From contig JAGFBZ010000339.1 in assembly GCA_018398805.1 (NCBI GenBank), forward strand, positions 1-64,000: a stretch of DNA of 64,000 bases, given 5' to 3'. The number at the start of each line of letters is the position of its first letter. The first letter of the stretch is position 1. This DNA is from Hirundichthys speculiger (lineage: Eukaryota; Chordata; Actinopteri; Beloniformes; Exocoetidae). This document shows positions 33,999-45,108 of the stretch, piece by piece. Made by a program: the position numbers and the translations under genes. The notes below the pieces were generated by a model, which saw only the letters and a program-made list of their open reading frames with translations, was not told the origin of the DNA and ran no database searches.

Positions 33999-36320
33999 TC
34001 AGTGACAAACTGAGCAAAGAACAGGTATGCCTGGTCCTTGGCAAAACCTGGTATCCACAGAGAAGAGTCTTACATTGAAGTACAAACTTGGGGACAGTTT
34101 AACCTCTCGAGCTTCATCCAGTGCATTTTTGCCATTGGGGAACTGCACGGGAAAGGCCAAAGTTTCAAGTCTTGGCACTGCAAAGAAGCCGACAGGTTTA
34201 TTTCCCTGAGCAGGAGCAAGACTGAATATTCCATCCCCATAGGAGAGGTACTCCTGAGCAATGTCAGGGGGCTGCATACACGTATCCAGGACCAGTCCGG
34301 GTCGAAGTGCCTGCTGGTCCTCACCCAAATGATTGGCCTCCTCTCCAATTGGAAGATCAGCATCCTCCGAATGCAGTGGCTCCTCCTCCTGAGCTGACTG
34401 ATCTTCCTGAAGATGGTCAAGTTCTGCTGAGTCGTTTATGACCACATCTTTGTAATCTGGATGGGTCTCCCTCAGCTTCTCCAGAGCTGCCAGGACCTTT
34501 GTCATGTTGACGGTGTAAAAGTGCTGGTACCCCTTGTATGAAACGCGCCTCTTCAGTTTGACCTGTAAGAGATGTGTCCCAGTGGATGGACGTGGAAGAG
34601 CGTTGATAACTGTTTCCATTTCAGATGGGACACAGACAACAGCACCATGTATTGCTCTTTGCTGGCCTTTGGGCAACGCCACAATCTTGGCAAAAGGAAT
34701 GATCTTTGCAATCAGTTGCCTCTCAAGAACATTTAATTCGGCCAGCTCTGGGGGAATGGATGCCAGATGAAGACGATTTGCTGCTGCAATTGCTGGCTTC
34801 ACTCCCCTCTTCAGGTGGCGGTCGCATGTGTGACAAATCCACTCTTCCATTCTTTCTGGAGGTACAGGACATGGAGCTTGGCAGTCATCATCACAAATGT
34901 GCACATACTTACCTGTCAAGCACTCAGCTGCCATTCTGGGTTTTTTCTTGTATGTGGATCTGTCACATCCCCGAACCTGGTTTGGGAAGAGTGTGCGATG
35001 ACAAACTGTGCACACATAAGTAGGCCCACAGCGAACCCTACTTTGAAAGGAAAGTATGGCAGCCTTCATTTTCTCATTGACCAGGGGCTGTGGGGTTTCT
35101 TGGGAGCTCTTTTGGAGAAGACGTTTCCTTTTGTTTTCAGAACTCTTCTTAATTTTCTTCAGCCTTACATCTTGACACTGGTGATATCTTGCTCTCTGCT
35201 GGATGTTGCTCTTGGTCAGGATGGTGGGATCAGTCCTGTATCTTTCCTTTGAGCGAATTTTCTTTGCATACTGAATAGTAGGATCAGTCCTGTACCTGTC
35301 CTCCATATACTTCTTCTGACTATTTTTAAAAACAGGATCGGTCCTGTACCTGTTGAGGATGTACTTTTTTTTCTTGTTTTGATATTCAAGATTGCTTTTA
35401 TATATCTTGTTGAAGTATTCATTCCTCTTTAATCGGTGACATTTTATCATTTCCACGGGCTCTGGGGTCCTCAGGTCTACATTTTCCCTTCTAGCCATTT
35501 TTTTCCGCCTGTGTTTCGCCACTTTGCACTGTTTGTGGACAGTACTTACCTGCTCAAGAGGAGTTATGTTTGGTTCCATGGCAGCACAACTTGCTGTGGT
35601 ACCTGCTGGAGACACATTTGTACTGCTGGTGTCTGTGACACAAGAAGCTCTACTTTGGACCCTGGTGAAAACAACTGGCACAAACTCATATGTGGCATAA
35701 GGACCACGACTTTCAAAGAGTGCGAGTAGATGTTCTGCCATGTCTGCCAGGTTTTTAAAAGTGCACATGATTGCAGTTCCAACAGGATGTGGCAGACCTG
35801 CTGAACACCTTGAATGTGAATCAAACAGTCCATAGTGCCCTGATGGGTCCCAGAACACTGCAATGCACTCTGGAGTCACAAGGAGGACTGCATGGCTGAC
35901 TTCCTCTGACAGACACTGGAGCAGTGTGCCAAGAGGCAAAGACATGACTCGTCCAGGCCTGACCTCCTGGGGCAGCAGGGGACCAACCTTCATGGGTGAT
36001 GTAACTACATCATAGAGGTGGTTGTCTGTCAGAACCTGTCTTGGCATCTCTTCAACAGTAAGGTAGAAGTCCCTGAAGGTGCCATCTCTCAAATGTTGCT
36101 GTATGACGGCTAAATAAAGCTCATCACCCTTTAAGAGCACTCTGTCAAGCAATGCTGTGTTCATATGTAACCCCTCACTGTGGTAGGCAAGAAATGTTAG
36201 AGCCATGCAGGTGCACTGGCGACCACGAGATAAAGGATCAAATTTGTTGTCCCTCTGGGAGTGGCTGGCTCTGATGGTGAAGATGCGCGGACCATCGACG
36301 CTCCTTCCAGCAGCAGTGTC
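33999..36320 (-). CDS. Helentron B: C76/OTU-like cysteine peptidase and zinc-finger region
   Basis: A single open frame when read from a candidate splice acceptor after ATGATAG (exon edge 36320); the first ATG is at 36206. Domains in order: a papain-fold peptidase resembling the Peptidase_C76/OTU-type deubiquitinase-like families, with the candidate nucleophile in [10 protein letters not shown] just before that ATG and a candidate Asp-His in GLFDSHSR; a basic linker with repeated RYRTDP blocks; Cys/His-rich zinc-finger-like motifs ([32 protein letters not shown]); and a DUF6570-like segment ([21 protein letters not shown]). One extra A near 34042 shifts the end out of the Rep frame. Such peptidase domains are known upstream of Rep in some Helitrons. 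Family naming is by motif reading only. Confidence 0.72.
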   Translation of the reverse strand, partial: DTAAGRSVDGPRIFTIRASHSQRDNKFDPLSRGRQCTCMALTFLAYHSEGLHMNTALLDRVLLKGDELYLAVIQQHLRDGTFRDFYLTVEEMPRQVLTDNHLYDVVTSPMKVGPLLPQEVRPGRVMSLPLGTLLQCLSEEVSHAVLLVTPECIAVFWDPSGHYGLFDSHSRCSAGLPHPVGTAIMCTFKNLADMAEHLLALFESRGPYATYEFVPVVFTRVQSRASCVTDTSSTNVSPAGTTASCAAMEPNITPLEQVSTVHKQCKVAKHRRKKMARRENVDLRTPEPVEMIKCHRLKRNEYFNKIYKSNLEYQNKKKKYILNRYRTDPVFKNSQKKYMEDRYRTDPTIQYAKKIRSKERYRTDPTILTKSNIQQRARYHQCQDVRLKKIKKSSENKRKRLLQKSSQETPQPLVNEKMKAAILSFQSRVRCGPTYVCTVCHRTLFPNQVRGCDRSTYKKKPRMAAECLTGKYVHICDDDCQAPCPVPPERMEEWICHTCDRHLKRGVKPAIAAANRLHLASIPPELAELNVLERQLIAKIIPFAKIVALPKGQQRAIHGAVVCVPSEMETVINALPRPSTGTHLLQVKLKRRVSYKGYQHFYTVNMTKVLAALEKLRETHPDYKDVVINDSAELDHLQEDQSAQEEEPLHSEDADLPIGEEANHLGEDQQALRPGLVLDTCMQPPDIAQEYLSYGDGIFSLAPAQGNKPVGFFAVPRLETLAFPVQFPNGKNALDEAREVKLSPSLYFNVRLFSVDTRFCQGPGIPVLCSVCH

Positions 36321-36332
36321 CTATCATGATAG

Positions 36333-37275
36333 GAACAGTGAGGTTTATACCAGAACTTGTCTGCAGAGATAGTTGACATATTTCAGTGTGTCTGAAATCA
36401 GTAAAAACTTACCAGGTCCAGACAACTGTCCACAACAATGACGTCAGAGAGTGAGACAGCAACCTCCTCTGTCACAGCTGGATCGAAGTCTGGATGCTGG
36501 TGGCATGCAGGCAGAGACGTCTTCTTCACCTCAACAGGGGTCTGCTGCACCTGAAGAAAAAACATGATAATTAACTGACTGGAAAGTGTATATTCATCAG
36601 TTATCTCTATATGACAATAGTGAGTAGAAGCTAAATGAATGACTTTCATTTTAATGTAGAACTCACCTGTAATGATGAAAGGTCATGCTGAAGCACGCAA
36701 CGCTTTTCTCGCCTTTCCTTTGTCCCAGTTTGTGTCTGGTCACGATATGCAGCAGTTTTCTGATACAAAGTAAAATAAAATTAAAATTCAAGATTGTGTT
36801 CGGCAACAGTGAGTTTTATACCAGAACTTGTCTGCAGAGATAGTTGACATATTTCAGTGTCTTTGAAATCAATAAAAACTTACCAGGTCCAGACAGCTGT
36901 CCACGACAATGACGTCAGAGAGTGAGTCAGCAATCTCCTCTGTCACAGCTGGATTCAAGTCTGGATGCTGGTGGCATGCAGGCAGAGACGTCTTCTTCAC
37001 CTCAACAGGGATCTGCTTGACCTGAAGAAAAACATGATAATTAACTGACTGGAAAGTGTTTATTCATCAGTTATCTCTGTACAACAATAGTGAGTAGAAG
37101 CTAAATGAATGACATTCATTTTAATGTAGAACTCACCTGTAATGATGAAAGGTCATGCTGATGCATGCGACGCTTTTCGCCCCTCCTCTTGGTCCCAGTC
37201 TGTGTCTGGTCACGATACGCAGCAGTTTTCTGATATAAAGTAAAATAAAATTAAAATTCAAGATTCTGTTCTTTC
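36333..37275. repeat. Tandem duplication of an exon pair, about 471-bp unit
   Basis: Two adjacent copies (about 36333-36800 and 36804-37275), each with one 138-bp exon ([10 protein letters not shown]) and one 93-bp exon ([13 protein letters not shown]) plus introns. Exon lengths are multiples of three and the splice sites are kept in both, so the duplication adds 77 codons without changing frame. Confidence 0.88.
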
Positions 37276-40200
37276 AGAATTGGCTTTGATTAATTTAGAC
37301 ATGAATAACATCGCGTGGCCTTGGTTTTAAAATTACCTTCTTGCCATCAGGAGCAGGTGGAAGCTCCACAGTGCTCGAAAATGTGTTCATGGCATTCTGC
37401 ACTTCAGGGCTGAACCACACAGGGTTCACAGGGAAGGAAGAATCCAGCAGGTCGCCCTGTTAAACAATCAAGTCAATACATATTGGTCAGGTAGAAAGGA
37501 TGTTAGAAATCCAACAGTTATTTTTATTTCAATAATATTGTGATATTATGTGACAACAGACCTGCTGGTCAACCATCTTCCCACTCTGATCATCAGTTCT
37601 TCCAACTGGCTGTTTGATCTGTAACAATGACATTCATTTTAGCAAAATTATGTGTATAAATGTGTGCAGACACCCTTAACATCAAAGTGATTGCACAATA
37701 GCATGTTTTAATTACCTTTTGCTTAACAAGAGACCAATCAAATGGGTTGGAAGGGCTCCTAGTGATGGCCTCGCCCTTCACAACCACCTTGGTAGAAACT
37801 GGTCTGGTGGATGGTCTGGCAGGAGGTGAGGATCTGGATGAAACCGGCTCCTTAGGTGTCATCTCCTCCAGTTGCTGACAGGCAGCCGTCCACAGCAACT
37901 GGACCAGGATCTTCATCCCCATTGAGTCACTCAGGTGTACCTGCAGACATGAGACAGATTTATTTTTGTTGTTGACTGAAGACATTTGAGTTAAACATCA
38001 AAGATGAGTGTGACAGCAGTTCACAGTTTTAGATTTATACTTTCTGCTATTTACATCTAGATGTGTTAAATAACTAAGGACATAACACTCTTTGTCTGAA
38101 TTCATCCATTTTTTCAAGTGATTAAAGTATCAGCACTTATTCATTCATTAAGCTGAGGGAACCTTTCAGGTTAATTGTTCATAAATAAAATTGCCAAGCA
38201 TGACTAAAATAAGTTTCTATCCCTGCAGTCAAACAGGTCAAGGGCTCTGGCCAATGAGACGGCTATAAAGGGGCTTCTGCCCATCAATCCTTCTCTGGGG
38301 TCGATTTTAGGTTTCAGTTTAAAGAAAATGATGTTATGAATTAGACTTACCCCGTCTTTACACCAGAGTTCAAGACGTCTCAACGGGAAGTGCTGGTGAA
38401 TGTGCACGTATCGAACACCTGAAGAAGAAAAGAAAAACACATGTTTGATGCTCCCAACCTAGCGTGGCATGAACGAGTGACTGAACGGCTGAATAAATTA
38501 CATTTTTTTATTTCAAAGTCATGTCAAATTCAGTGGCCCGTCCTCTACAGGATTTATAACACTAATTTCCCAGAAAACAACATGTTAATGTAACTATACA
38601 CGAAAAACACAACACCTTGTTTATTTGTTTAACTCAACCAGAAACATTTTATTCATTCATTCACACATTTATTCTCACCTTCACGCGCTGCCACGCGGTG
38701 GAACTCTTGACGCAGGAACTCTTGCTGGGCCACGTCAACAGTGAGTCTTGGTGGGAAGTCCAGCACAACCACCTGCAGAGTTTATTTTAATATTTACCTG
38801 AACTGAAAGGGTTCACAAAGATCTGCCAAGAAAAGAAAGAGAAGAAGAGACTTACATTGGTCCAGCGCCCACAGACAGAGGTCAGCAGCTTCCTGAAGTC
38901 CTCTGAAGCCTCACTGATGGTCCTGCTGGCAGTCAGGTTGTTGCTGGGAGCCATGACAACCACCACGTCAGGTGTGCAGGGTAGAACAGCGTTCAGCACC
39001 TCACGTCGCAGCTCAGACGCACACGCTCCTGGGGTGGACATCACACCGAAGGAGACGCCGCCCTCCGGCATGGAGACAAACCCATCCACGATGGCACGCA
39101 GATGGGAGTCACCAACCAACAGAGCAAACTGAAAAGGAGAGGACGACTGAACGTTAGACACGTTTTGGTTCAGAGCAGTTTATGTGTATGAAGCACTAAA
39201 CCACAGTACCTTCTTCCCCGGGGATGCCTCTGGAATGACCAGCTTGTGGCTCCGTCCGGTGACCGCTGACGTTGGCCATCTCCTCACACGGTGGCGCTGG
39301 CCCGTCCCACGTCCTATAAAGGAACACAAATACAGGAAGAGAAAAGTTTAAAGTCTGCAGTGAAGAACAACATCAGAAATCTGCTGCTGCTGAGTCCAGA
39401 CCTGCTGGGACGTCTGTGGAAGGACGAAGGAGTCCTTCTGGGCAGAAGACAGGACCACACAGCTGAAATAGGTGACATGAAGAACATCATTGATGTTGTC
39501 ATGGTAAGTATCAGTACAGATTAATAACAGCATCCATGTACACCTCTGTCAAAACATAAAACCATCACTGCAAACGTGGAACTGTTTCTGGACTTTGTTC
39601 AGTCTGATTTGATGCTTCAGAAACTGAAAAAGGTTTCTGTTCTAGATGATCAACTGTTTTAAAGTTACCTGGCCAGGTGAACGCTGGTCCCGGAGCTTCA
39701 ACACCTACAAACAACAGCACGTGTCAAAAACATGCAGAACTCTGATTTTTTCTCTCACACATTCATAAAACCATAGAATCAGTCACATGTGACGAATGTG
39801 GAGGACAAACTTTATGATGACACATGAGTTATCATCAATTGTACATATTAGTTAAGAATCATCCAGCTACACTGAGCTACACCAGGGGTCAGGAAGGCAT
39901 GGGGACCTGCAGAGGCTGAGAATGCAGATCCTATCAACAACATCATCAACCAGACAGTTTATGTTTGTACATAGACAGCAGATAACAGTGTCAGGAACAG
40001 ACAACTCCTCAATTGAGCTCATTACAGGACTGTTTCAGTCAGCAGGTGGGCTACGTAAACACATGCTGCACACACACAGAGTTGTGTTGTTGGAGATCAT
40101 ATGTGTGTCACAAATGTGTGTATAGAAGTATGTCCTTGTCTCTGTCTGCAGAGCTCTCACTCTGATATCTGTGTGATGTGACCTCTCTGACCAACAACAA

Positions 40201-40682
40201 TAAACCTTTATCATTTTAAGTCTCTGTACTAATGATTGATCAATAGAAAACTGCCATCACAAGTCCTACCTTTGGTGGAGGTGGCAGGGGGAGACATCTG
40301 GGACATCTGGACAGACGCAGCTTCCAACTGAAAAAACAACCAGTTACACACAATAACTCAACTACACATAACTTTGACAAATGGACCTCATCTACAGTTG
40401 ATCCATTTAACATCCTACTGACCTCCAGCACAGGTTGGGTGTTGGGTGTCTGGGTCGAGGGGGTCACAGGTGACTGAAAAACAACCAATTACACACAATT
40501 ACACAAGTTCACAGAACACAATGACAACCATCTACAGGAACATCTACAGATGTTGTTTCCTCATCTGATCCAGTCTACTGAAAGTCACACTGTCATACCA
40601 GCTGAGTGTCCACATCCAGGGCCAAATCCACCTTCTGCCATCGCCTCTTGGCTGCCTCAGCACGTCGTCCTCTGCGAGGCAT
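36413..40682 (-). CDS. Spliced SGNH-hydrolase-like 5' exons of the Helentron B gene
   Basis: Fifteen coding exons with GT-AG borders and matching phases. Exons, 5' to 3' on the minus strand: 40682-40599, 40473-40423, 40327-40270, 39704-39669, 39313-39210, 39128-38856, 38772-38679, 38418-38351, 37940-37716, 37618-37562, 37456-37337, 37229-37137, 37021-36884, 36759-36667 and 36550-36413; 544 codons. It starts [17 protein letters not shown]. Exon 6 holds [16 protein letters not shown] (block I GDS) and [11 protein letters not shown] (block III Asn). Exons 8-9 join to DGVHLSD (the Asp-x-x-His of block V), so a complete SGNH/GDSL-type catalytic set is present. The last exon ends in phase 0 and can join in frame to the acceptor at 36320, giving SGNH-peptidase-Rep-helicase-endonuclease. 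Whether that splice is used, or the exons are a captured neighbouring gene, is unproven. Confidence 0.7.
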
Positions 40683-40982
40683 CCTGGCAGCTTCTTGAAA
40701 AAAGAGAACAGAAAAGAAATCAGTAGAAAGATACAAAAGTGTGACGTGTGTTTGTGTTGAATCAGAGTTGTTAGTGGTGTGTGTTGGTGTTGAAGACTGT
40801 GATGCAGCAGTGAGGTGATGAGTTGGGTGTTGGTGTGGTGGACAGATGAATGCTGATCCTCTGATTGGGTCTCTCTCTCTGTCTGGGGCACAAAGGCCGC
40901 AAAGAAAACTCTGGAAAACCAAGTCTCGCAGTGGAAAGCTGCAAAAACAGGGAAGATATAAATAAGCAGTTAGTAAAGATGC

Positions 40983-41946
40983 TCGGGCTGAACGATTTTG
41001 GAAAATAATCTAATTGCGCTTTTTTTCCCTCAATATTGCAATTGCGATTTAATTTGCAATTATTTTTATGGTCCTCTTGTAATTTTCAAACACTGTCATA
41101 ATAAACAATATCAGATTTATTTAAAGTGCAGATTACAACAATAAAGTAAACAAAACTGTGGCTTTACCTCTTCAACATCTAACTTTTCACGTTTCATGAA
41201 ACATGTGTAACATTTATGTAAACATGTGGACTGCACTTCTTAAACACTGTCTGAGATAGACAGGACAGTGTATAAATAAATGAATAAAATATACAGATAT
41301 AGAAAAAATAAAGCTTACTGATCTCCAGTCTGTAACATCACACAGGAAAATAAAGAAGAACAAATATCTGGACATTTTCAAAAAAAAACTTTTTGAACAC
41401 TAATAAAAATATTATATTTACTCAGTAACAGCAGCACACAACATACTGAAGTGCAAAATGAGTCTGGCACTGTTAGCCAGAAAGATTCTTCTGTATAGAT
41501 CTCAGGAGCTCACAGATTTTTTGCAAGGAAAAAAAAAAAGGGGGGGGGGGGAGCTCCAGTTGTCTCGCGTGGCGGGCGGGGTGTTTGTTGCTGTGCACTG
41601 TGCCCGACAGAGAGAAAGAGAGAAACGCAGTTCGCCACGAGGCGGACAGCAGCCAAGTGATGGCTTCAAACCCAGCGGTTTGAGTGCGCGTGAGTCTCAC
41701 AATCACCAGAAAAAGTCACTAGATTTGTTGCTAGTCGCTTTTTACAAATTAAGTCGCTAGCGGGGTCTGGAAAGTCGCTAAGTTGGCAACACTGCTTGCC
41801 CTGTCTGCTCAGCTCAGCTGGGTTCGCTTGCAAGTCACGTGATGTCGCCAGATCACGTGACAGGTAATATCGCGGCCTTTGCGGTTAGGAAATCTCGTTT
41901 TATGATATCGCGAGATTATCGCAAATGCAATTAATCGTTCAGCCCT
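40983..41946. mobile_element. hAT-like non-autonomous element
   Basis: Inverted ends GGGCTGAACGATT (from 40985) and AATCGTTCAGCCC (to 41945) bound about 960 bp of AT-rich sequence. There are polypurine/poly-G runs near 41530 and no transposase. The ends are of a kind common in fish hAT-type MITEs. I cannot see a clean 8-bp target duplication. It lies in the presumed first intron of the SGNH-Helentron gene. Confidence 0.65.
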
Positions 41947-42077
41947 AGTTTCTGCTACTTTTATCATCCAGTTATTGTTAAATTAATGTTTTAAAGTTGC
42001 AAGAGAAAAGCTTGAGTTCTGTCACAAATGGTATTATCATAGTTGATGTTATATTGTTTTATTTGAATGTGTATAGC

Positions 42078-42461
42078 TGGGCATACACTGTGTGATATTT
42101 TAAATCAGTTCAGCCCTATCTCACACTGCACAACTAGATCGCAGCTAATTTTTCGTCGGATATTTAGCCTGATATCAGCCTCAAATTACCCGAATGATGT
42201 AGAAAAAAAACCAACGCACACGGTCTCTGGTACCACCTCGATCTAACTGTGCTAAAATAGTGGTAAAATTAATGCTTTTTGGGACAAGAATGACCATTAA
42301 ATGTCGCGCTAGCTGGAAGTGGCTAACGCTGGAAAACAAGGCGACAGTCGCACAGTGTAAGCACGACCCACAAGCGAGTCGAAATTCGGCCCGATCCAAA
42401 ACATACTCGCACGATTACAAAACCTGCTCAAAAGGAGCCGCGATCGCATGGTGTGCGCCCA
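42078..42461. mobile_element. Small inverted-repeat element (MITE)
   Basis: Ends TGGGCATACACTGTGTGAT and ATCGCATGGTGTGCGCCCA are imperfect inverted repeats of about 19 bp. There is no coding sequence. It contains one copy (42231-42330) of a segment that recurs just outside it at 42478-42580. Confidence 0.55.
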
Positions 42462-42980
42462 CCTTAACAAATATGTTACCACCTCGATCTAACTGTGCTA
42501 GAATTGTGGTTAAATTAACGCTTTTTGGGACAAACATGACCATTAAATGTCGTGCTAGCTTGAACTGGCTAACGCAAGCAAATTCCTGTTACACACGGCC
42601 GATTAAAATCACCAAAATATGACTAAATGTAGTTCTGAAACCACAGAAAACAAACTTGACGATCACACTAAACCATTTTACAATGTGATAAGATGATAAA
42701 AAAACAAGTTCACAAGTTTACAATACAAAGTTCAGGAGGAGAAGAATATATAGGTCTACTTACCTCGAAGCGGAGTTCAGAGTGAGCTGTACAGCCAGTA
42801 GGAGGTACCTTTGAGACAACGGACCATTAAATCTCGCGCTAGCTGGAATTAACTAACGCAAGCTACTTCCTGTTACACACGGCCGATTAAAATCACCCAA
42901 AATCGCTAAATGACGTTCTCAACCCACAGAAAACAAACTTGACGATCACACTAAACCATTTTACAATGTGATAAGATGAT
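42228..42980. repeat. Local direct repeats
   Basis: CCACCTCGATCTAACTGTGC...GACCATTAAATGTCG..GCTAGCT occurs at 42228 and 42478, with a partial third copy near 42822. CACGGCCGATTAAAATCACC occurs at 42595 and 42880. AACTTGACGATCACACTAAA occurs at 42653 and 42938. Confidence 0.7.
42764..42800 (-). other. Candidate 5' non-coding exon with strong splice donor
   Basis: On the minus strand CTCCGCTTCGAG is followed by GTAAGTAGA, a near-perfect donor. The next matching acceptor would be TTTTTTCAAG just upstream of the first coding exon near 40690. The upstream end is not defined. Confidence 0.35.
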
Positions 42981-43055
42981 AAAAAACAAACAAAAACAAA
43001 GTCAGCCCGTCTTTTCTGTCAACCTATACCCAAATATATATTTGTTATTTGGTGA

Positions 43056-43350
43056 ATGTTTTCCGTACCGGACCAATCTACAGAGGCGGGGGTTGGAGCG
43101 GAGGGGTGCGGGGAAGTCAGGTGGGGACTTCGGGGGGCGTCTGCCGGTCCTCCTCGAGGTTCCTGCGACAGAGAGGGTCTCGCCCCCCTCTCTGCCGCGG
43201 TCCAAACCACCTCAAAACGAGCCGGCTCCCGTCGTTCACTTCAAAGAGCCGGCTCTTTTCCGGCTCTCGTTCACGACCGATCACTACCGCCGGAGCTGTA
43301 GTCGAGCTCGTGGCGCTTAATAAGCTAAACAAGCTAAGCGCTAACTAATA
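43056..43350. repeat. GC-rich repeat, copy 1
   Basis: Contains GGGGGGCGTCTGCC, TCCTCGAGG and AGAGGGTCTCGCCCCCC, repeated at 43672-43765. A GAGCCGGCTC-rich stretch follows (43218-43262). I found no convincing gene; open frames in it are GC-driven. Confidence 0.55.
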
Positions 43351-43544
43351 AACGATGCTCCAGTGCTCTGACATAAACTAATCATAACTCCTGTGCGCAA
43401 TTGAAGGACTCGATCTGAAATTCCTTATCGCGGCACGTCTTCTACTGACTAAATACATTAGGACAGGGGTCTCAAATAAAGCAATTAATGATTTGAAAGA
43501 TCTTGAATCTTGAAAAAAAAAAAACATTGGCAGGGTGGAGATTC

Positions 43545-43617
43545 GAACCAGAGTCTCCCGTTTGAAAGTCAACGCGCCTAACCGTTACGCTATCAATGAG
43601 CACACTATCTCGGTCCG
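43545..43617 (-). ncRNA. tRNA-derived sequence 1 (pseudo-tRNA)
   Basis: On the minus strand an A-box-like TAGCGTAACGG and a B-box GGTTCGAATCT have tRNA spacing, with a TTC-like anticodon region between. The T stem does not pair well, so this is a tRNA-derived relic or SINE head rather than a working tRNA. Confidence 0.45.
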
Positions 43618-43671
43618 CTAGGTAGGTAGTTTTGTGGTGGCGGTGCTTGGGCTGCCGCGATCGTTCTTTTC

Positions 43672-43765
43672 GTAGTTCGGGGGGCGTCTGCCCGGTCTCC
43701 TCGAGGCTCCTGCGGCAGAGAGGGTCTCGCCCCCCCTCTCTGCTGCCGCGTCCAAACCACCTCAC
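43672..43765. repeat. GC-rich repeat, copy 2
   Basis: Second copy of the 43120-43215 segment (GGGGGGCGTCTGCC, GAGAGGGTCTCGCCCCCC). Confidence 0.7.
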
Positions 43766-43890
43766 TAGTCTGGACTCTGCCAGCTCCGTCTACGCAGCCC
43801 CCCGGGGCGGTTGGACTTCCTTCTCTCTCCGGCAGCCGTTCCTCCGCACAGCCGAGCGCACGCATTTCACAAGTCAACTGCATTGCAAAT

Positions 43891-43962
43891 CAAACTCGAC
43901 ATCTCGAGTTTGAAACTCGAGATCTCGACTTTCAAACTCGAGATCTCAAGTTTGAAACTGGA
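43891..43962. repeat. Palindromic XhoI/BglII-like repeat cluster
   Basis: Alternating AAACTCGAGATCTCGA and TTTGAAACTCGAG/CTTTCAAACTCGAG form several overlapping palindromes within about 70 bp. Confidence 0.75.
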
Positions 43963-44050
43963 GAAAAAAAATTCCTATTTGGTGAATGTTTTCCGTTTTT
44001 AAACTACAGCAGTTTTAAAAAGTAAAAAAATCATCAACCGTTAGCTGGCA

Positions 44051-44137
44051 CGCAACTTGCCTTACGCTGGCATCGAACCGCTGTCCCTCATATGGAAGGC
44101 GGCTGCCTTAACCACTGGACTAACGTGGCACATGACG
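44051..44137 (-). ncRNA. tRNA-derived sequence 2
   Basis: Minus-strand A box TAGTCCAGTGG and B box GGTTCGATGCC at normal spacing. The acceptor ends partly pair (TGCC with GGCA) but the T stem is broken. Likely a pseudo-tRNA inside the tandem unit. Confidence 0.5.
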
Positions 44138-44317
44138 TCCACGGTAGACAAGAGTATAACTCTTTGTGTAAACACAAGTCTAAACGGTCTATTCAATCAA
44201 CGTACTGTACTGTAGGTTTACTACAGTTATATTTGTTATTAGGTGAATGTTTTCCATTTTTAAACTAGAGCAGTTTTAAGTAGTTTAAATTCATCCACTG
44301 TAGCTGGCATATGTTGC

Positions 44318-44397
44318 ATCTGCTTCAGGGTGGGATCGAACTCGATGTCCCCGTATGTGGGGCGGCTGCTTTTACCACTGGACTAACATGGCACATG
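44318..44397 (-). ncRNA. tRNA-derived sequence 3
   Basis: Minus-strand A box TAGTCCAGTGG and B box AGTTCGATCCC, with a GC-rich anticodon stem (CCCC with GGGG). Homologous in position to sequence 2 and likewise imperfect. Confidence 0.5.
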
Positions 44398-44569
44398 ACT
44401 TTGCTTGGTAGAGGAGAGTATAAGTCTTTGTGGAAAAATATATCATTGTCATATATCATATGTCATAGTCCAAAGTCTTGTGACCCCTTTAAAGTTTGAA
44501 TGGTGTCTGTGCTATAAAATATGGCTGAGCTATAAAGCTCCAAAGAGGGCAAAGAGGGCCCAAGAAGAC

Positions 44570-44912
44570 AATTTTCACCGGTTTTTGGCATCTAGCGTCA
44601 CCACGGTAACACTTTTGACAAAGAAAAGTAATAGCACACATCACACGGTCGAGACCTACGTTTTGATATATTTCATGCATTTGTGCACATTACGGGCTGG
44701 CACGCGACATATGCCTCTAGCTGGGATTGAACCCATGACTTAACTGGAGTCGGTCAAAATCCCATTCATTTCTATGGGACAAATTTGACCGGTTTTTTTG
44801 GCGTCTAGCGTCGCCACGGTACAAACACTTTTGACGGAGAAAAGTAATAGCACACATCGCACGGTCGAGACCTACGTTTTGATATATTTCATGCATGTGT
44901 GCACCTTACAGT
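44570..44912. repeat. Direct repeat of about 125 bp
   Basis: Copies at about 44575-44700 and 44789-44912 share CACACGGTCGAGACCTACG / CGCACGGTCGAGACCTACG and TTTTGATATATTTCATGCAT. Between them lies a fourth tRNA-like B box on the minus strand (GGGTTCAATCCC, about 44730). Confidence 0.75.
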
Positions 44913-45108
44913 TATGTCCCTATTAACGGACAAAAAATGATGCGGAATAAGAAAAGGGAAACCGATCCTGGATACTAATATACGCCTTCCGAAACGCGTT
45001 TTTTGCCATTTTCTCAGTGGTTTTTTGGGTTTTTTTTGGATTTTTTTCTTCCATACGAGGGCGGTGTCCCCCAGATGCCCTCGCAGGGCAACTTCCCAGA
45101 GGGCCATT

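Larger units (their letters stand above)
43972..44440. repeat. Tandem unit of about 250 bp with embedded tRNA-like sequence
   Basis: Two copies (43972-44170 and 44228-44440) share GTGAATGTTTTCC, AAACTA.AGCAGTTTTAA, a minus-strand tRNA-like block and AGAGTATAA.TCTTTGTG. A fragment of the same unit (GGTGAATGTTTTCCG) occurs at 43050. Confidence 0.75.

Noticed and set aside
43545..44397. Functional tRNA genes on the minus strand
   Set aside because: A and B boxes are present but the T stems mispair and no clear terminators are seen. Kept only as tRNA-derived sequences.
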